DNA of 64,000 bases. It comes from [Pseudopropionibacterium] massiliense. GTDB lineage: Bacteria; Actinomycetota; Actinomycetes; Propionibacteriales; Propionibacteriaceae. The notes under the pieces are model-generated. The model was not told the origin of the DNA. It worked only from the letters and a program-made list of their open reading frames with translations, and made no database searches. Below, piece after piece: positions 51,619-60,854 of this stretch. Location: the NCBI RefSeq assembly GCF_900607225.1, contig NZ_LR027842.1, positions 1,392,865-1,456,864 of the forward strand. The letters run 5' to 3'. Numbering within the stretch: the first letter of the stretch is position 1; every line of letters starts with the position of its first letter. The position numbers were made by a program, and so were the translations under genes.

Positions 51619-53130
51619 GTGACCGAGATCATCACCAGGACGGCCCACGAACAAGCCGACCTGCTCGCGTCGGGTGAGGTGACCTCCGTCGAACTGACCC
51701 GCGCCCACCTCGACCAGATCGAGGCCGTGAACCCGGCACTCAACGCGTTCCTGCACGTCGGCGCCGAGGGCGCCCTGGATGCCGCGGCCGCGATCGACGC
51801 GCGCCGGGCCAGAGGCGAGGAACTCGGTCCGCTGGCGGGGATCCCCATCGCGGTGAAGGACAACTTCTGCACCAAGGGGTTGCCCACCACCTGCGGTTCC
51901 CGCATCCTGGATGGCTGGATCCCGCCCTACGACGCGACGGTCATCGCGCGCCTCAAACAGGCCGGGTTGATCATCCTCGGCAAGACCAACATGGACGAGT
52001 TCGCGATGGGTTCCTCCACCGAGACCTCCGCTTTCGGGCCCTCCCGCAACCCGTGGGACCTCGATCGGATCCCCGGTGGTTCGGGGGGAGGGTCCTCGGC
52101 CGCGGTGGCGGGCTGCCTCGCCCCGCTCGCCCTGGGCTCCGACACCGGGGGTTCCATACGCCAGCCCGGAGCCGTGACCGGCACCGTCGGCGTGAAACCC
52201 ACCTACGGCGGGATCTCGCGCTACGGGGTGGTGGCGATGGCCTCCAGCCTGGACCAGCCCGGCCCCGTCACCCGCAACGTCCTGGACGCCGCGCTGCTGC
52301 ACGAGGTCATGGGCGGCCACGACCCCATGGACTCCACGTCCATCGCCCAGCCGCTGCCCCCGCTGGCGGAGGCGGCGCGCCGCCGCGAGGTCAGGGGGCT
52401 GAGGATCGGTGTGGTCAAGGAACTCGGCGGTGAGGGCTACGACGCCGCCGTCGAGGCCCGTTTCGCCGAGGCCGTCCAGTGGCTGCGCGACGGCGGTGCC
52501 GAGGTGGTCGAGGTCACCTGCCCGCACTTCGAGTACGCCCTGGCCGCCTACTACCTGATCATGCCGGCGGAACTGTCCAGCAACCTCGCGCGCTTCGACG
52601 CGGTGCGCTACGGGCTGCGACTCGGCGACGACGGGTCGCGCGACATGGAGGCCGTGACCTCGTTCACCCGGGGGCAGGGCTTCGGGCGCGAGGCCAAACG
52701 CCGGCTCATCATAGGCACCTACGCCCTGTCCAGCGGCTACCACGACCAGTACTACGGATCCGCCCAGAAGGTCCGCACCCTCGTGGCCCGCGACTTCGAG
52801 GCGGCCTTCGCCGAGTGCGACGTGCTGGTCTCGCCCACCACACCGACCGTCGCGTTCAGGCTGGGGGAGCGCACCAGCGACCCGATGGCGATGTACAAGG
52901 CGGACCTGTGCACCATCCCGTCGAACCTCGCGGGCAACGCGTCGGCGAGTTTCCCCGTCGGGCTGAGCGAGGAGGGACTTCCCGTCGGGTTGCAGGTGAT
53001 AGCACCCCCGCTGGCCGACGACCGGCTCTACCGGGTGGGTGGTTTCATCGAGGCGACCCTGGAGGACAAGATGGAGGGGCCGCTGCTCAAGCGGGCGAGG
53101 CCCCTCGACGGAACGAGGGCGGTGTGGTGA
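51619..53130 (+). CDS. gatA: Aspartyl/glutamyl-tRNA amidotransferase subunit A
   Basis: 503-aa amidase-signature subunit that hydrolyses glutamine or asparagine and delivers ammonia. The Ser-cisSer-Lys triad is visible: Lys80 in [11 protein letters not shown], the [10 protein letters not shown] segment and the Ser nucleophile region [14 protein letters not shown] start at 51619. The last base of its TGA is the first base of the gatB ATG (TGATG). Confidence 0.97.
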   Translation: MTEIITRTAHEQADLLASGEVTSVELTRAHLDQIEAVNPALNAFLHVGAEGALDAAAAIDARRARGEELGPLAGIPIAVKDNFCTKGLPTTCGSRILDGWIPPYDATVIARLKQAGLIILGKTNMDEFAMGSSTETSAFGPSRNPWDLDRIPGGSGGGSSAAVAGCLAPLALGSDTGGSIRQPGAVTGTVGVKPTYGGISRYGVVAMASSLDQPGPVTRNVLDAALLHEVMGGHDPMDSTSIAQPLPPLAEAARRREVRGLRIGVVKELGGEGYDAAVEARFAEAVQWLRDGGAEVVEVTCPHFEYALAAYYLIMPAELSSNLARFDAVRYGLRLGDDGSRDMEAVTSFTRGQGFGREAKRRLIIGTYALSSGYHDQYYGSAQKVRTLVARDFEAAFAECDVLVSPTTPTVAFRLGERTSDPMAMYKADLCTIPSNLAGNASASFPVGLSEEGLPVGLQVIAPPLADDRLYRVGGFIEATLEDKMEGPLLKRARPLDGTRAVW

Positions 53131-54617
53131 TGACGGACCTGATGGACTTCGACGAGGTCATCGAGAACTACGACCCGGCGCTTGGGCTGGAGGTTCACGT
53201 CGAACTCAACACGAAATCGAAGATGTTCTGCGGCTGCTCCACCGAGTTCGGGGCGGAACCGAACACCCAGACCTGCCCCGTGTGCCTCGGCCTGCCGGGC
53301 GCGCTTCCCGTGGTCAACGCGAAAGCCGTCGAATCCGCGATCCGCATCGGCCTGGCGCTCGGGTGCCGGATCGCGCCGTGGGGCAGGTTCGCGCGGAAGA
53401 ACTACTTCTACCCGGACATGACCAAGAACTTCCAGACCTCCCAGTACGACGAACCAATAGCCTTCGACGGCCGGGTCGAACTGGAGGTCGACGGGGAGAC
53501 CTTCGTGGTCGAGATCGAACGCGCGCACATGGAGGAGGATGCCGGCAAACTGACCCACATCGGGGCGACGGGACGCATCCACGGGGCCGACCACTCCGTC
53601 ATCGACTACAACCGGGCGGGCATGCCGCTGATCGAGATCGTCACCCGGCCCATCCTCGGCACCGGGGCGCGGGCCCCGCAGGTGGCGCGCGCCTACGTCG
53701 CCCACCTGCGCGACCTGATGCGCGCCCTCGACGTCTCGGACGTGCGCATGGAACAGGGGTCGCTGCGCTGCGACGCGAACGTGTCACTGGCCCCCAGGGG
53801 GTCGGGTGAACTGGGAATCCGCACCGAGACCAAGAACGTGAACTCGCTGCGCTCCATCGAACGGGCCGTGACCTTCGAGATGCGCCGCCAGGCCGCGATC
53901 CTCGCCGACGGGGGACGGGTCACGCAGGAGACCCGGCACTTCCACGAGGGGGACGGTTCCACCAGTCCCGGCCGCTCCAAGGAGGAGGCGCAGGACTACC
54001 GTTACTTCGCCGAACCGGACCTCGTGCCCGTCGCGCCCAGCGCGGAGTGGATCGAGGAGCTGCGCGCCACGCTTCCCGAACCTCCCGCCGAGCGCCGCAG
54101 GCGCCTGGCGGCGGAATGGGACATCGACGCCAGGACCATGGCCTCCGTCGTGGCCGCGGGGGCCCTGGACCTGATCGAGGCGACGGTGGCCGCGGGGGCC
54201 TCCCCGCAGTCGGCCCGGAAATGGTGGCTGAGCGAACTGGCCCGCCGGGCCAACGAGGCCGGTGTTGAGCTGGAGGAACTCGGCGTGACCCCGGCGGATG
54301 TTGCGGAAACCCAGGCGATGGTGGACGCGGGTGAGCTGACCGACAAGCTGGCGCGCGCAGTGTTCGACGGTGTGATCGCGGGCGAGGGCAGGCCCGGCGA
54401 CGTGGTCGCCGGGCGTGGCCTGAAGATGGTCTCCGACGACGGCGCGCTGAACGCGGCCGTCGAGGACGTGATCTCCGCGAACCCGGACGTGGCCCGGAAG
54501 ATCCGCGGCGGCAAACACCAGGCGGTGGGGGCACTCATCGGTCAGGTCATGAAGGCCATGAAGGGCCGGGCCGATGCCGCCCGGGTCCGTGAACTGCTGA
54601 TGGAGAGACTGACCTGA
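53130..54617 (+). CDS. gatB: Aspartyl/glutamyl-tRNA amidotransferase subunit B
   Basis: 495-aa kinase/transamidase subunit that activates misacylated Glu/Asp-tRNA. Family features are [18 protein letters not shown] with the zinc-binding CxCx(n)CxxC (FCGCS and TCPVCLG), [13 protein letters not shown] and the C-terminal YqeY-like tail. Start ATG 53130 overlaps the gatA stop; an in-frame GTG lies one codon earlier. The very long merged frame upstream of it is a shadow of gatA. A hairpin terminator follows. Confidence 0.96.
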   Translation: MTDLMDFDEVIENYDPALGLEVHVELNTKSKMFCGCSTEFGAEPNTQTCPVCLGLPGALPVVNAKAVESAIRIGLALGCRIAPWGRFARKNYFYPDMTKNFQTSQYDEPIAFDGRVELEVDGETFVVEIERAHMEEDAGKLTHIGATGRIHGADHSVIDYNRAGMPLIEIVTRPILGTGARAPQVARAYVAHLRDLMRALDVSDVRMEQGSLRCDANVSLAPRGSGELGIRTETKNVNSLRSIERAVTFEMRRQAAILADGGRVTQETRHFHEGDGSTSPGRSKEEAQDYRYFAEPDLVPVAPSAEWIEELRATLPEPPAERRRRLAAEWDIDARTMASVVAAGALDLIEATVAAGASPQSARKWWLSELARRANEAGVELEELGVTPADVAETQAMVDAGELTDKLARAVFDGVIAGEGRPGDVVAGRGLKMVSDDGALNAAVEDVISANPDVARKIRGGKHQAVGALIGQVMKAMKGRADAARVRELLMERLT

Positions 54618-54619
54618 CC

Positions 54620-54645
54620 GGCCGGACCCCGGCCTCTACAGGCCG
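54620..54645. terminator. Terminator between gatB and the convergent TIGR03085-like gene
   Basis: Two overlapping stems: GGCCGG (54620-54625) with CCGGCC (54629-54634), and CGGCCT (54630-54635) with AGGCCG (54640-54645) across a 4-nt loop. Located between convergent stop codons, partly inside the minus-strand gene end. Likely bidirectional. Confidence 0.5.
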
Positions 54646-55241
54646 CCGACGGCCTTCCGGAACTCCTCGACGGTCTCGGGTTCGGCCGTGATCTGGATGT
54701 CGGCCTCCCTGCCCGTCAGGAACAGCAGCAGCTCCGAGGGCGGGCCCGCGAGGCGCAGCGGCCGGTTGCCCCTGCCGTGACGGATGACCTCGCCGACGGT
54801 GGGGACCAGGATGAGCTGCCCACCCCAGGCGCGCTGCGCCCGGAAGGCCAGCACCCGGGCGGTGCGCAGCAATTCCGCCTGGTCCCTCTCGGTGAGGTAC
54901 TGGGTCCGGCCGTTCGCGCGCAGCACGTCCTCGTGGTGGATGAAGAACTCCACCGCGTTGACGATGCCGTCGAGCGGGCGCATCACCCAACCCGGGCGGC
55001 GCAGCTCCCTGACCAGGGCCGGGAATCCCTTCAGGTGCAGGGCCTCGATCTGGATGCGTTCGGTGAGCTCGGCGAACCGCTTCGAGCCGATCCCGGGAAG
55101 AGAGGCCGGCTTGTGCTCCCGGATCCACAGGTGCGCGGCCAGGTCGCCGACGTTCCAGCCGTCGCACCTGGTGGGGGCCAGCGGCCCGAGTTCGGACATC
55201 AGATCGCACAGCGACTCGCGCTGCCGGGAAGCAAGGCTCAT
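54636..55241 (-). CDS. TIGR03085-like (DinB/mycothiol-dependent) metal-binding protein
   Basis: 201-aa actinobacterial protein resembling the maleylpyruvate-isomerase/DinB metal-binding fold. Candidate ligands are His in LAAHLWIRE (~36) and His-His in VEFFIHHEDV (~102). ERDGWNV-type segment TRCDGWNVGD precedes the first His. Such proteins act in mycothiol-dependent reactions in some actinobacteria; function here is unproved. ATG start 6 nt after TAGGCT, so probably leaderless. Confidence 0.78.
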   Translation of the reverse strand: MSLASRQRESLCDLMSELGPLAPTRCDGWNVGDLAAHLWIREHKPASLPGIGSKRFAELTERIQIEALHLKGFPALVRELRRPGWVMRPLDGIVNAVEFFIHHEDVLRANGRTQYLTERDQAELLRTARVLAFRAQRAWGGQLILVPTVGEVIRHGRGNRPLRLAGPPSELLLFLTGREADIQITAEPETVEEFRKAVGGL

Positions 55242-55247
55242 GCCCCA

Positions 55248-55253
55248 AGCCTA
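55248..55253 (-). promoter_or_regulatory. -10 element for leaderless TIGR03085-like gene
   Basis: TAGGCT on the minus strand, six bases before the ATG at 55241. No Shine-Dalgarno is present. Confidence 0.5.
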
Positions 55254-55307
55254 CGGGCTCGGGGCATGGCCTCGCCTCGGCGGACGGCATCCGGGGCGAC
55301 CCCCGGT

Positions 55308-56513
55308 TCAGCCCTTGATGCACAGCAGGGTCCGGAGCCGTGCCACGACCTCGACCAGATCCGACTGCGCCCGGATCACCTCGTCGATGTCCTTGTATGC
55401 GGCCGGGATCTCGTCGATCACGCCGGGGTCCTTGCGGCACTCGATCCCTCGGGTCTGCTCGGCCAGGTCCTCGGTGGTGAACCGCCGCTTGGCCTGGCTG
55501 CGTGACATCCTCCGGCCCGCGCCGTGCGAGGCCGACTCGTAGGAGGCCGGGTTGCCGAGCCCCCGCACGATGTACGAGCCGGTTCCCATCGAACCGGGAA
55601 TCACACCCAGGTCGCCCTTCCCCGCCCGGATCGCCCCCTTCCGGGTGACGATCAGCTCCAGGTCGTCGTAGGTCTCCACGGCCACGTAGTTGTGGTGACA
55701 GCGGATCGGATCCTCGAAGGCGATCCGGGGGATGTGCCGCGAGAGGTCGTCGCAGATGCTGGCGAGCATCACGTCACGGTTGAGCAGCGCGTAGGACTGC
55801 GCCCACCACAGGTCGTGGAGGTAGGCCTCCATCTGCGGGGTGTGGCTCAGGAACACGGCCAGGTCCCGGTCCACCAGGCCCTTGTTGTGGGTGAGGGACT
55901 GGGCGACCTCCATGTGTTCCTGTGCCAGCCGGTTGCCGATGCCGCGGGAGCCGGAGTGCAGGGTCACCCAGATGCGGTCGTCGTCCCCGGCGCACAGTTC
56001 GATGAAGTGGTTGCCGCCACCGAGCGTGCCGATCTGGTTCACGGCCTTGGTCTCGAGCCTCCCGAAGGAGCGCGCGAGCCTACGGGCCTGCAGCGACTCG
56101 AAGCCCTCCCGCATCTCCTTGAACCGGCGCTTCAGCCTGCCGTGCCGGTCGATGGTGGGGGAGTGGTCCCCGTGCGCCCCGTTCCCGACCGGGACGCCCC
56201 GTTCGATGGTGCGGCGGAGCCGTCCGAGATCATCGGGAAGCCGGTCGGGACCCAGGTTGGTGCGCACCGCGGTCATGCCGCAGCCGATGTCGACACCGAC
56301 CGCGGCGGGGGCCACCGCCTGGTGCATGGCGATCACGGATCCGACGGTGGCCCCCTTCCCGTAGTGGACGTCGGGCATGACGCGCAGCCCGTGGGTCCAC
56401 GGTAGGGCGGAGACGTTGCGGAGCTGCCTGATCGCGGCCTCCTCGATGCCGGTCTCGTCGGCCCACATGAGGGTGTTCACGGTGCCGCTCAGCGGCACCG
56501 GGTAGATGGACAT
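55308..56513 (-). CDS. rtcB: RNA-splicing ligase RtcB
   Basis: 401-aa RNA ligase that joins 2',3'-cyclic phosphate and 5'-OH ends using GTP and Mn2+. Manganese-binding Cys in GVDIGCGM (~75), GGGNHFIEL (~177), HSGSRGIGN (~203), and the GMP-linked histidine in SHGAGRRMS (~327). Short bacterial form. ATG at 56513 with AGGAGA ten bases upstream. A ~285-nt leader with an upstream ORF and hairpins precedes it. Genes for RtcA or an RtcR-type regulator are not seen nearby. Confidence 0.94.
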   Translation of the reverse strand: MSIYPVPLSGTVNTLMWADETGIEEAAIRQLRNVSALPWTHGLRVMPDVHYGKGATVGSVIAMHQAVAPAAVGVDIGCGMTAVRTNLGPDRLPDDLGRLRRTIERGVPVGNGAHGDHSPTIDRHGRLKRRFKEMREGFESLQARRLARSFGRLETKAVNQIGTLGGGNHFIELCAGDDDRIWVTLHSGSRGIGNRLAQEHMEVAQSLTHNKGLVDRDLAVFLSHTPQMEAYLHDLWWAQSYALLNRDVMLASICDDLSRHIPRIAFEDPIRCHHNYVAVETYDDLELIVTRKGAIRAGKGDLGVIPGSMGTGSYIVRGLGNPASYESASHGAGRRMSRSQAKRRFTTEDLAEQTRGIECRKDPGVIDEIPAAYKDIDEVIRAQSDLVEVVARLRTLLCIKG

Positions 56514-56650
56514 GATGGTTCTCCTGGTGCGGGAGGGTCCGCGGGTGGGCAGCACCCACGGATCCTCGAAATGTTGACAGGGGCAACCAGAGACCTCTCG
56601 GAGGCGAGGCATGTGGGAAAACCGGGCGAGAGGGCTCCGTGCCCCGGAAC

Positions 56651-56743
56651 TCAGCGGGACTGTGCGGAGTTCGTGGGGTGGGTTGAAGCGGCAGGACGCA
56701 GCAGACGCGCCGCGATGCCGCGACCGAACTGCTTTCCTCGCAT
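56651..56743 (-). CDS. Possible 30-aa upstream ORF in rtcB leader
   Basis: Short minus-strand ORF: ATG at 56743, TGA at 56653-56651. GAGAGG lies seven bases upstream. The peptide starts MRGKQFGRGIAARLLRP and is strongly basic. It sits in the rtcB leader, ~140 nt before rtcB. It may regulate rtcB by translation or be chance; too short to classify. Confidence 0.3.
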   Translation of the reverse strand: MRGKQFGRGIAARLLRPAASTHPTNSAQSR

Positions 56744-56918
56744 GATCCAACCTCTCGCTCACCCGGCGAACCGGGTTCGGCGCCTTCCTTGACGCCGCGG
56801 AGAAGCATGGCAAATTCACCGGAGAAACGCAACCCGTCGGCGAGAGCCACCCGGGCCGTCCTTGAGCGGGGCGGACCAACCCGGCGCCTCCGTGTCCGCT
56901 GACAACGACCGAGGAAGC

Positions 56919-56963
56919 CTATTTTCGAAATAGATTGACAATCTACATAGATAGGTGATTCAC
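56919..56963 (+). promoter_or_regulatory. padR promoter with two tandem operator-like repeats
   Basis: Two overlapping perfect inverted repeats with 3-nt centres: CTATTT-TCG-AAATAG (56919-56933) and TAGATT-GAC-AATCTA (56931-56945). The second contains a consensus TTGACA -35 (56935-56940), followed 17 nt later by ATTCAC, 7 nt before the padR ATG. Typical autorepression layout. Confidence 0.55.
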
Positions 56964-56970
56964 TGACTGC

Positions 56971-57318
56971 ATGACAACCAGTGCGTGGCCCCCGGAGTGG
57001 CAACGGGGCCTGCTCTCCGCAGCGATCCTCGGGATCCTCGGCCGCAGTCCCCTCCACGGGTACGGCATCGCACAGGAACTCGAAAAACACGGCTGGGGAG
57101 CCATTCCAGGAGGGACCCTCTACCCGGCCCTGCGGACCCTGGAGACCAAGGGGCTCGTGACGGGTAGCTGGCGGACCGCCGAGCGGGGCCCGGCAAGGAA
57201 GTACTACCGGCCGACGCAGGCCGGCCTGGGGCTCCTGTCCCGGCAACGAACCCAATGGGACGCACTGTCTCGGTCGATGACGCGGATCCTCGACGGAGAG
57301 GCCGACCATGATGAGTGA
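56971..57318 (+). CDS. PadR-family transcriptional regulator
   Basis: 115-aa winged-helix regulator: LLSAAILGILGRSPLHGYGI (helix 1-2) and the wing GTLYPALRTLETKGLVTG with the family LYP motif, then ARKYYRPTQAG and a short dimerisation helix. ATG 56971; overlapping inverted repeats upstream suggest autoregulation. It overlaps the next gene by 11 nt, the usual pairing of PadR with a HAAS-type membrane partner. Confidence 0.9.
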   Translation: MTTSAWPPEWQRGLLSAAILGILGRSPLHGYGIAQELEKHGWGAIPGGTLYPALRTLETKGLVTGSWRTAERGPARKYYRPTQAGLGLLSRQRTQWDALSRSMTRILDGEADHDE

Positions 57319-57742
57319 GAAAACGGACAAGTACACGGCAGAACTCGCACGCCATCTTCGCTTCCGGGGCGTGGACGAGAAACAGGTCCAGGAGGCCGTC
57401 TGGAGCGTCGAATCCCACACGGCCGACAGTGGCACCTCGCCGCGGCAGGCCTTCGGGAGCCCCCGGGACTACGCCCGGACCTTCACTCCTGCGCCCACCG
57501 CAGGGCCTGGCGACATGCCCCTGTACCTGGTGGGCTGGCTGATCGGAACCATGGCGGGCGCTCTGCTGATCATTTCCGTGAGCATGCGGGACCAGGAGGT
57601 CGTTCTCGGGTTCCTCCCTCCGGCCGCGGGGGTCGTCCTCGCATCCGTGATGCTGGTCGCATGGGGTGTTCTCGTCCTGGTCCGGCTGACCCGACGCCCG
57701 AAACCCAACCCTGCCGATCTTCCCAGGCGCGACCTCCGCTGA
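57308..57742 (+). CDS. HAAS-like (DUF1700-type) membrane partner of PadR
   Basis: 144-aa protein. The N-terminal ~60 residues form a HAAS-like helical segment (KYTAELARHLRFRGVDEKQV, EAVWSVESHTAD), followed by two membrane helices near 78-92 and 105-128 and a basic tail. HAAS/PadR pairs occur in many Gram-positive species, probably as membrane sensors. ATG 57308 with GAGAGG upstream. No efflux gene follows, which is unusual for such pairs. Confidence 0.72.
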   Translation: MMSEKTDKYTAELARHLRFRGVDEKQVQEAVWSVESHTADSGTSPRQAFGSPRDYARTFTPAPTAGPGDMPLYLVGWLIGTMAGALLIISVSMRDQEVVLGFLPPAAGVVLASVMLVAWGVLVLVRLTRRPKPNPADLPRRDLR

Positions 57743-58062
57743 CAACTCGACATCACAGACCTCACTCTGTTGCCCCAGCACCAGTACCACCGACGAGGTC
57801 CGGGCGCCAGGCCTCGGGTAGCCAGTGGTGTGCAACTCGGCGCAGCGTTCGTCCCCTCGCCCCGGACGACTTCCCCGGTTCCGAAAGCAGCAGCGGTTGA
57901 CGCATCCCGCCCGGTGAACCTCGTGGCGAACGTGCGATCGTGCCGGATTCTCTCGCCGAGGTCCCTGACGAGCACCTCGTTTCCAGGGGGCTCGGAACTT
58001 CTGTGGCACTTCCACGGCCTTTCGGGTTGGTCAGGCCCAGAGGTTGCGGGAAGAATGGCGCC
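57743..58062. other. 320-bp gap before hisI
   Basis: No convincing gene or RNA seen. The sequence is GC-rich without strong hairpins. Close to hisI it has TTGGTC (58027-58032), an 18-nt spacer and AAGAAT (58051-58056), 6 nt before the hisI ATG, a possible leaderless promoter. Confidence 0.4.
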
Positions 58063-58413
58063 ATGAGATTGCGTGAGGACGTGGCCGCCCGGGTGCGGTT
58101 CAACGCCGACGGGCTCGTTCCGGCAGTCGTCCAGGATGTTTCCTCGGGGCAGGTGCTGATGCTGGCCTGGATGGATGAGGAGGCCCTGGCCCGTACCTTG
58201 ACGAGCAGGCGGGCCACATACTGGTCCCGCAGCCGTCAGGTCTACTGGGTCAAGGGGGAAACCTCGGGCAATGTCCAGCGCGTGGTCTCCGTTCATCTGG
58301 ACTGCGACGGCGATACGGTGCTGCTACGCGTCGAACAGACCGGGGTCGCCTGCCACACGGGCAATCCAACCTGTTTCTTCACCGAGTTGACCGGAAGCGA
58401 TGCCGAATGCTGA
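58063..58413 (+). CDS. hisI: Phosphoribosyl-AMP cyclohydrolase
   Basis: 116-aa cyclohydrolase for histidine synthesis. Zinc/substrate motifs: [20 protein letters not shown], the acidic [12 protein letters not shown] and the Cys pair in [11 protein letters not shown]. No fused HisE domain. ATG at 58063. A 7-nt overlap with trpE, as in mycobacteria. In actinobacteria the adjacent trp genes lack trpF because PriA does both His and Trp steps. Confidence 0.95.
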   Translation: MRLREDVAARVRFNADGLVPAVVQDVSSGQVLMLAWMDEEALARTLTSRRATYWSRSRQVYWVKGETSGNVQRVVSVHLDCDGDTVLLRVEQTGVACHTGNPTCFFTELTGSDAEC

Positions 58414-59903
58414 ACATCTCGCCGACCCTCGCCGAGTTCACCGAGCTGGCGAGGACCCGACGTGTGATCACTGTCCATGCCCGTCTGCTGGCAGATCACC
58501 TCACCGCGATCGGCCTGTACGCCACCCTGTGCGGGGCGCGTGAGGGAACCTTCCTGCTGGAGTCCGCATCGGAAGGGGTGTGGTCCCGGTACTCCTTCGT
58601 CGGTGTGCGCTGCGCCGCCACCCTCACGGAGCGTGACGGGAAGGCCGTCTGGCTGGGTAGGGAACTGACCGGCATCGGTGACGGTGACCCGCTCGGTGTC
58701 CTGCAGCAGACCCTCGTCGAACTCGCCACCCCGGCCACCGAGGGATTGCCGCCGTTCCACGCCGGAATGGTCGGCTACCTCGGCTATGACGTCGTACGAC
58801 GCCTGGAGACACTGCCGGACAACTGCGTCGACGACCTCGGGCTTCCCGAACTCGTGATGATGCTCGCGTCCCAGGTCGCGGTTCTGGACCACAGGACGCA
58901 CGAGGTGTACCTGATCGTCAACGCCATCAACTACGACGGCACCGACGAGGGCGTGGAACGGGCCTATCACGAGGCGCTGACCGGTATCGAGGAGATGGCC
59001 GGACGGCTCAGCGAGCCGGTACCCTCCTTGGTGGAACCGGCGCGCGACGGCCTGGCCGACCTCGAGATCAGGCGTCAACGCACCCCGGCCGAGTACGAGC
59101 AGGCGGTTCGGGACACCATCGCCGAGATCGAGGCGGGGGAGGCCTTCCAGGTGGTGGTCTCGCAACGCTTCGACGTGCCCACCGAATCCGATGCGCTGGA
59201 GGTTTACCGAGCCCTCCGACTCACCAACCCCAGTCCCTACCTGTACCTGTTGCGGCTGCCGGGGTTCGCGGTCGTGGGTTCCAGCCCCGAGGCCCTCGTG
59301 ACGGTTCAGGACGGCGTCGCCACCACCCGACCCATCGCCGGTTCGCGACCACGGGGCGACACCGAGGCGGAGGACCGGGAACTGGCGGCCGAGCTGCTGG
59401 CGGATCCGAAGGAACGGGCCGAGCACCTGATGCTGGTGGACCTCGGGCGCAACGACCTGGGACGGATCTGCGAGCCCGGCAGCGTCACCGTCCATGAGTT
59501 CATGCAGATTCACCGATACAGCCACATCATGCACCTGGAGGCGGCGGTGAGCGGGCGCTTGGCCGAGGGGCGCACAGCGCTGGACGCCACCTTGTCCTGC
59601 TTCCCCGCAGGCACCCTTTCCGGAGCGCCGAAAGTGCGGGCCATGGAGATCATCGATCAGCTGGAGGTCAGCCGCCGTGGTCTCTACGGCGGCGTGGTCG
59701 GCTATTTCGACTTCGCAGGCAACTCGGATGTCGCCATCGCGATCCGCACCGCCGTGCTCAAGGACGGCATCGCCCACGTCCAGGCGGGTGCCGGAATCGT
59801 CGCCGACTCCGTTCCTGGGAGAGAGGACGCCGAGTGTTCACACAAGGCGGCCGCCGTCATCACCGCGCTCCGCCGCGCCGCAAAGTTGGGAGAAACAACA
59901 TGA
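58407..59903 (+). CDS. trpE: Anthranilate synthase component I
   Basis: 498-aa chorismate-utilising enzyme; with a TrpG amidotransferase it makes anthranilate. Trp-feedback motif LLESASEG near residue 49; chorismate-binding region [20 protein letters not shown] and [15 protein letters not shown] (~402). ATG 58407 overlaps the hisI end by 7 nt. trpG and trpD are not in this window. The last codon overlaps trpC (ATGA). Confidence 0.96.
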   Translation: MLNISPTLAEFTELARTRRVITVHARLLADHLTAIGLYATLCGAREGTFLLESASEGVWSRYSFVGVRCAATLTERDGKAVWLGRELTGIGDGDPLGVLQQTLVELATPATEGLPPFHAGMVGYLGYDVVRRLETLPDNCVDDLGLPELVMMLASQVAVLDHRTHEVYLIVNAINYDGTDEGVERAYHEALTGIEEMAGRLSEPVPSLVEPARDGLADLEIRRQRTPAEYEQAVRDTIAEIEAGEAFQVVVSQRFDVPTESDALEVYRALRLTNPSPYLYLLRLPGFAVVGSSPEALVTVQDGVATTRPIAGSRPRGDTEAEDRELAAELLADPKERAEHLMLVDLGRNDLGRICEPGSVTVHEFMQIHRYSHIMHLEAAVSGRLAEGRTALDATLSCFPAGTLSGAPKVRAMEIIDQLEVSRRGLYGGVVGYFDFAGNSDVAIAIRTAVLKDGIAHVQAGAGIVADSVPGREDAECSHKAAAVITALRRAAKLGETT

Positions 59904-60679
59904 CCGTGCTCGACGAGATCATCACCGGGGTCAGAGAGGACCTGGCCGTTCGCCAAGCCGATCAACCCTTCGAGAAACTTCTGGAGCTGGCGCGTGAGGT
60001 GGAGCCTGCGCGTCCCGTGGTCCCTGCGCTGAGGGCCTCCGGGCTCTCCGTGATGGCGGAGGTGAAACGCCGCTCACCCTCGAAGGGAAACCTGGCGGAG
60101 ATCACGGATCCGGCGGCGCTCGCCACCGATTACGCCGCCGGGGGCGCCGCTGCGATCTCGGTGCTGACCGAGAAACGGCGCTTCAACGGTTCGCTGACGG
60201 ACCTCGACGCGATCCGCGAGGCCGTGGAGACCCCACTGCTCCGCAAGGACTTCATGGTGCACCCCTACCAGTTCTACGAGGCACGTGTGCACGGCGCCGA
60301 CCTGGTGTTGCTCATAGCCGCCGCCCTCAGCGACGTGGAGCTGCGGGCCTTCCTGGACCTGACCGATGCTCTGGGCATGACCGCGTTGGTGGAGACCCAC
60401 ACCGAGGAGGAGGTGGAACGGGCCGTGAACGCCGGGGTTGAGGTGATCGGGATCAACAACCGGGACCTGAAAACCCTCGACGTGGAACTCGACAGGTTCG
60501 AGAAGCTCGCTTCTCTCATCCCCGACGATCGGGTCAAGGTCGCCGAGTCCGGGATTCTCACCCTCGACGACGCCCGAAGGGTGCGCCAGGAGGGAGCCGA
60601 TGCCATCCTCGTCGGGGAGGCGCTGGTCCGGAGCGGTGATCCCCGCGCAGCGGTGGAGGAGTTCGCATCGGTCAACTGA
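59900..60679 (+). CDS. trpC: Indole-3-glycerol phosphate synthase
   Basis: 259-aa TIM-barrel enzyme. Substrate/catalytic residues in [12 protein letters not shown] (~53-63), [12 protein letters not shown] (~115) and the C-terminal [11 protein letters not shown] (~215). ATG 59900 overlaps the trpE stop (ATGA). A weak hairpin CCCAC-6-GTGGG follows the stop (60681-60696), so part of transcription may end before trpB. Confidence 0.95.
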   Translation: MTVLDEIITGVREDLAVRQADQPFEKLLELAREVEPARPVVPALRASGLSVMAEVKRRSPSKGNLAEITDPAALATDYAAGGAAAISVLTEKRRFNGSLTDLDAIREAVETPLLRKDFMVHPYQFYEARVHGADLVLLIAAALSDVELRAFLDLTDALGMTALVETHTEEEVERAVNAGVEVIGINNRDLKTLDVELDRFEKLASLIPDDRVKVAESGILTLDDARRVRQEGADAILVGEALVRSGDPRAAVEEFASVN

Positions 60680-60841
60680 TCCCACTGACCGGTGGGTTCT
60701 CGTTCTCCAACGGGCAGGGGAGGGTTCGGGTCGGGCGATCCGCAGGAGAACCGGAATCGGGCGGGCTGTGGCGATCGGGACCAGGTGGCATCGAGGAGTC
60801 TCGGCGATTCGGAAGGTGATGTCCGCACCCGTGGGAACCAG

Positions 60842-60847
60842 TAGGCT
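60842..60847 (+). promoter_or_regulatory. -10 element for leaderless trpB
   Basis: TAGGCT, seven bases before the ATG at 60855, with no Shine-Dalgarno. This gives trpBA a likely private promoter in the 175-bp gap after trpC. Confidence 0.55.
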
Positions 60848-60854
60848 GCTGCGC

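Larger units (their letters stand above)
56514..56970. other. 457-bp divergent gap (rtcB leader / padR promoter)
   Basis: No gene on the plus strand is credible here. On the minus strand it holds a promoter candidate TTGCGT-17-CATGCT (56832-56804), a 13-bp palindrome CGAACCGGGTTCG (56767-56779), a 30-codon ORF (56743-56651) and a hairpin CCGCGGGTG/CACCCACGG (56539-56561, one mismatch) just before the rtcB Shine-Dalgarno. The PadR end carries the operator described separately. Confidence 0.5.

Noticed and set aside
52479-53129. N-terminal extension of gatB into gatA
   Set aside because: Off-frame gatA; the conserved GatB N-terminus begins after 53130.
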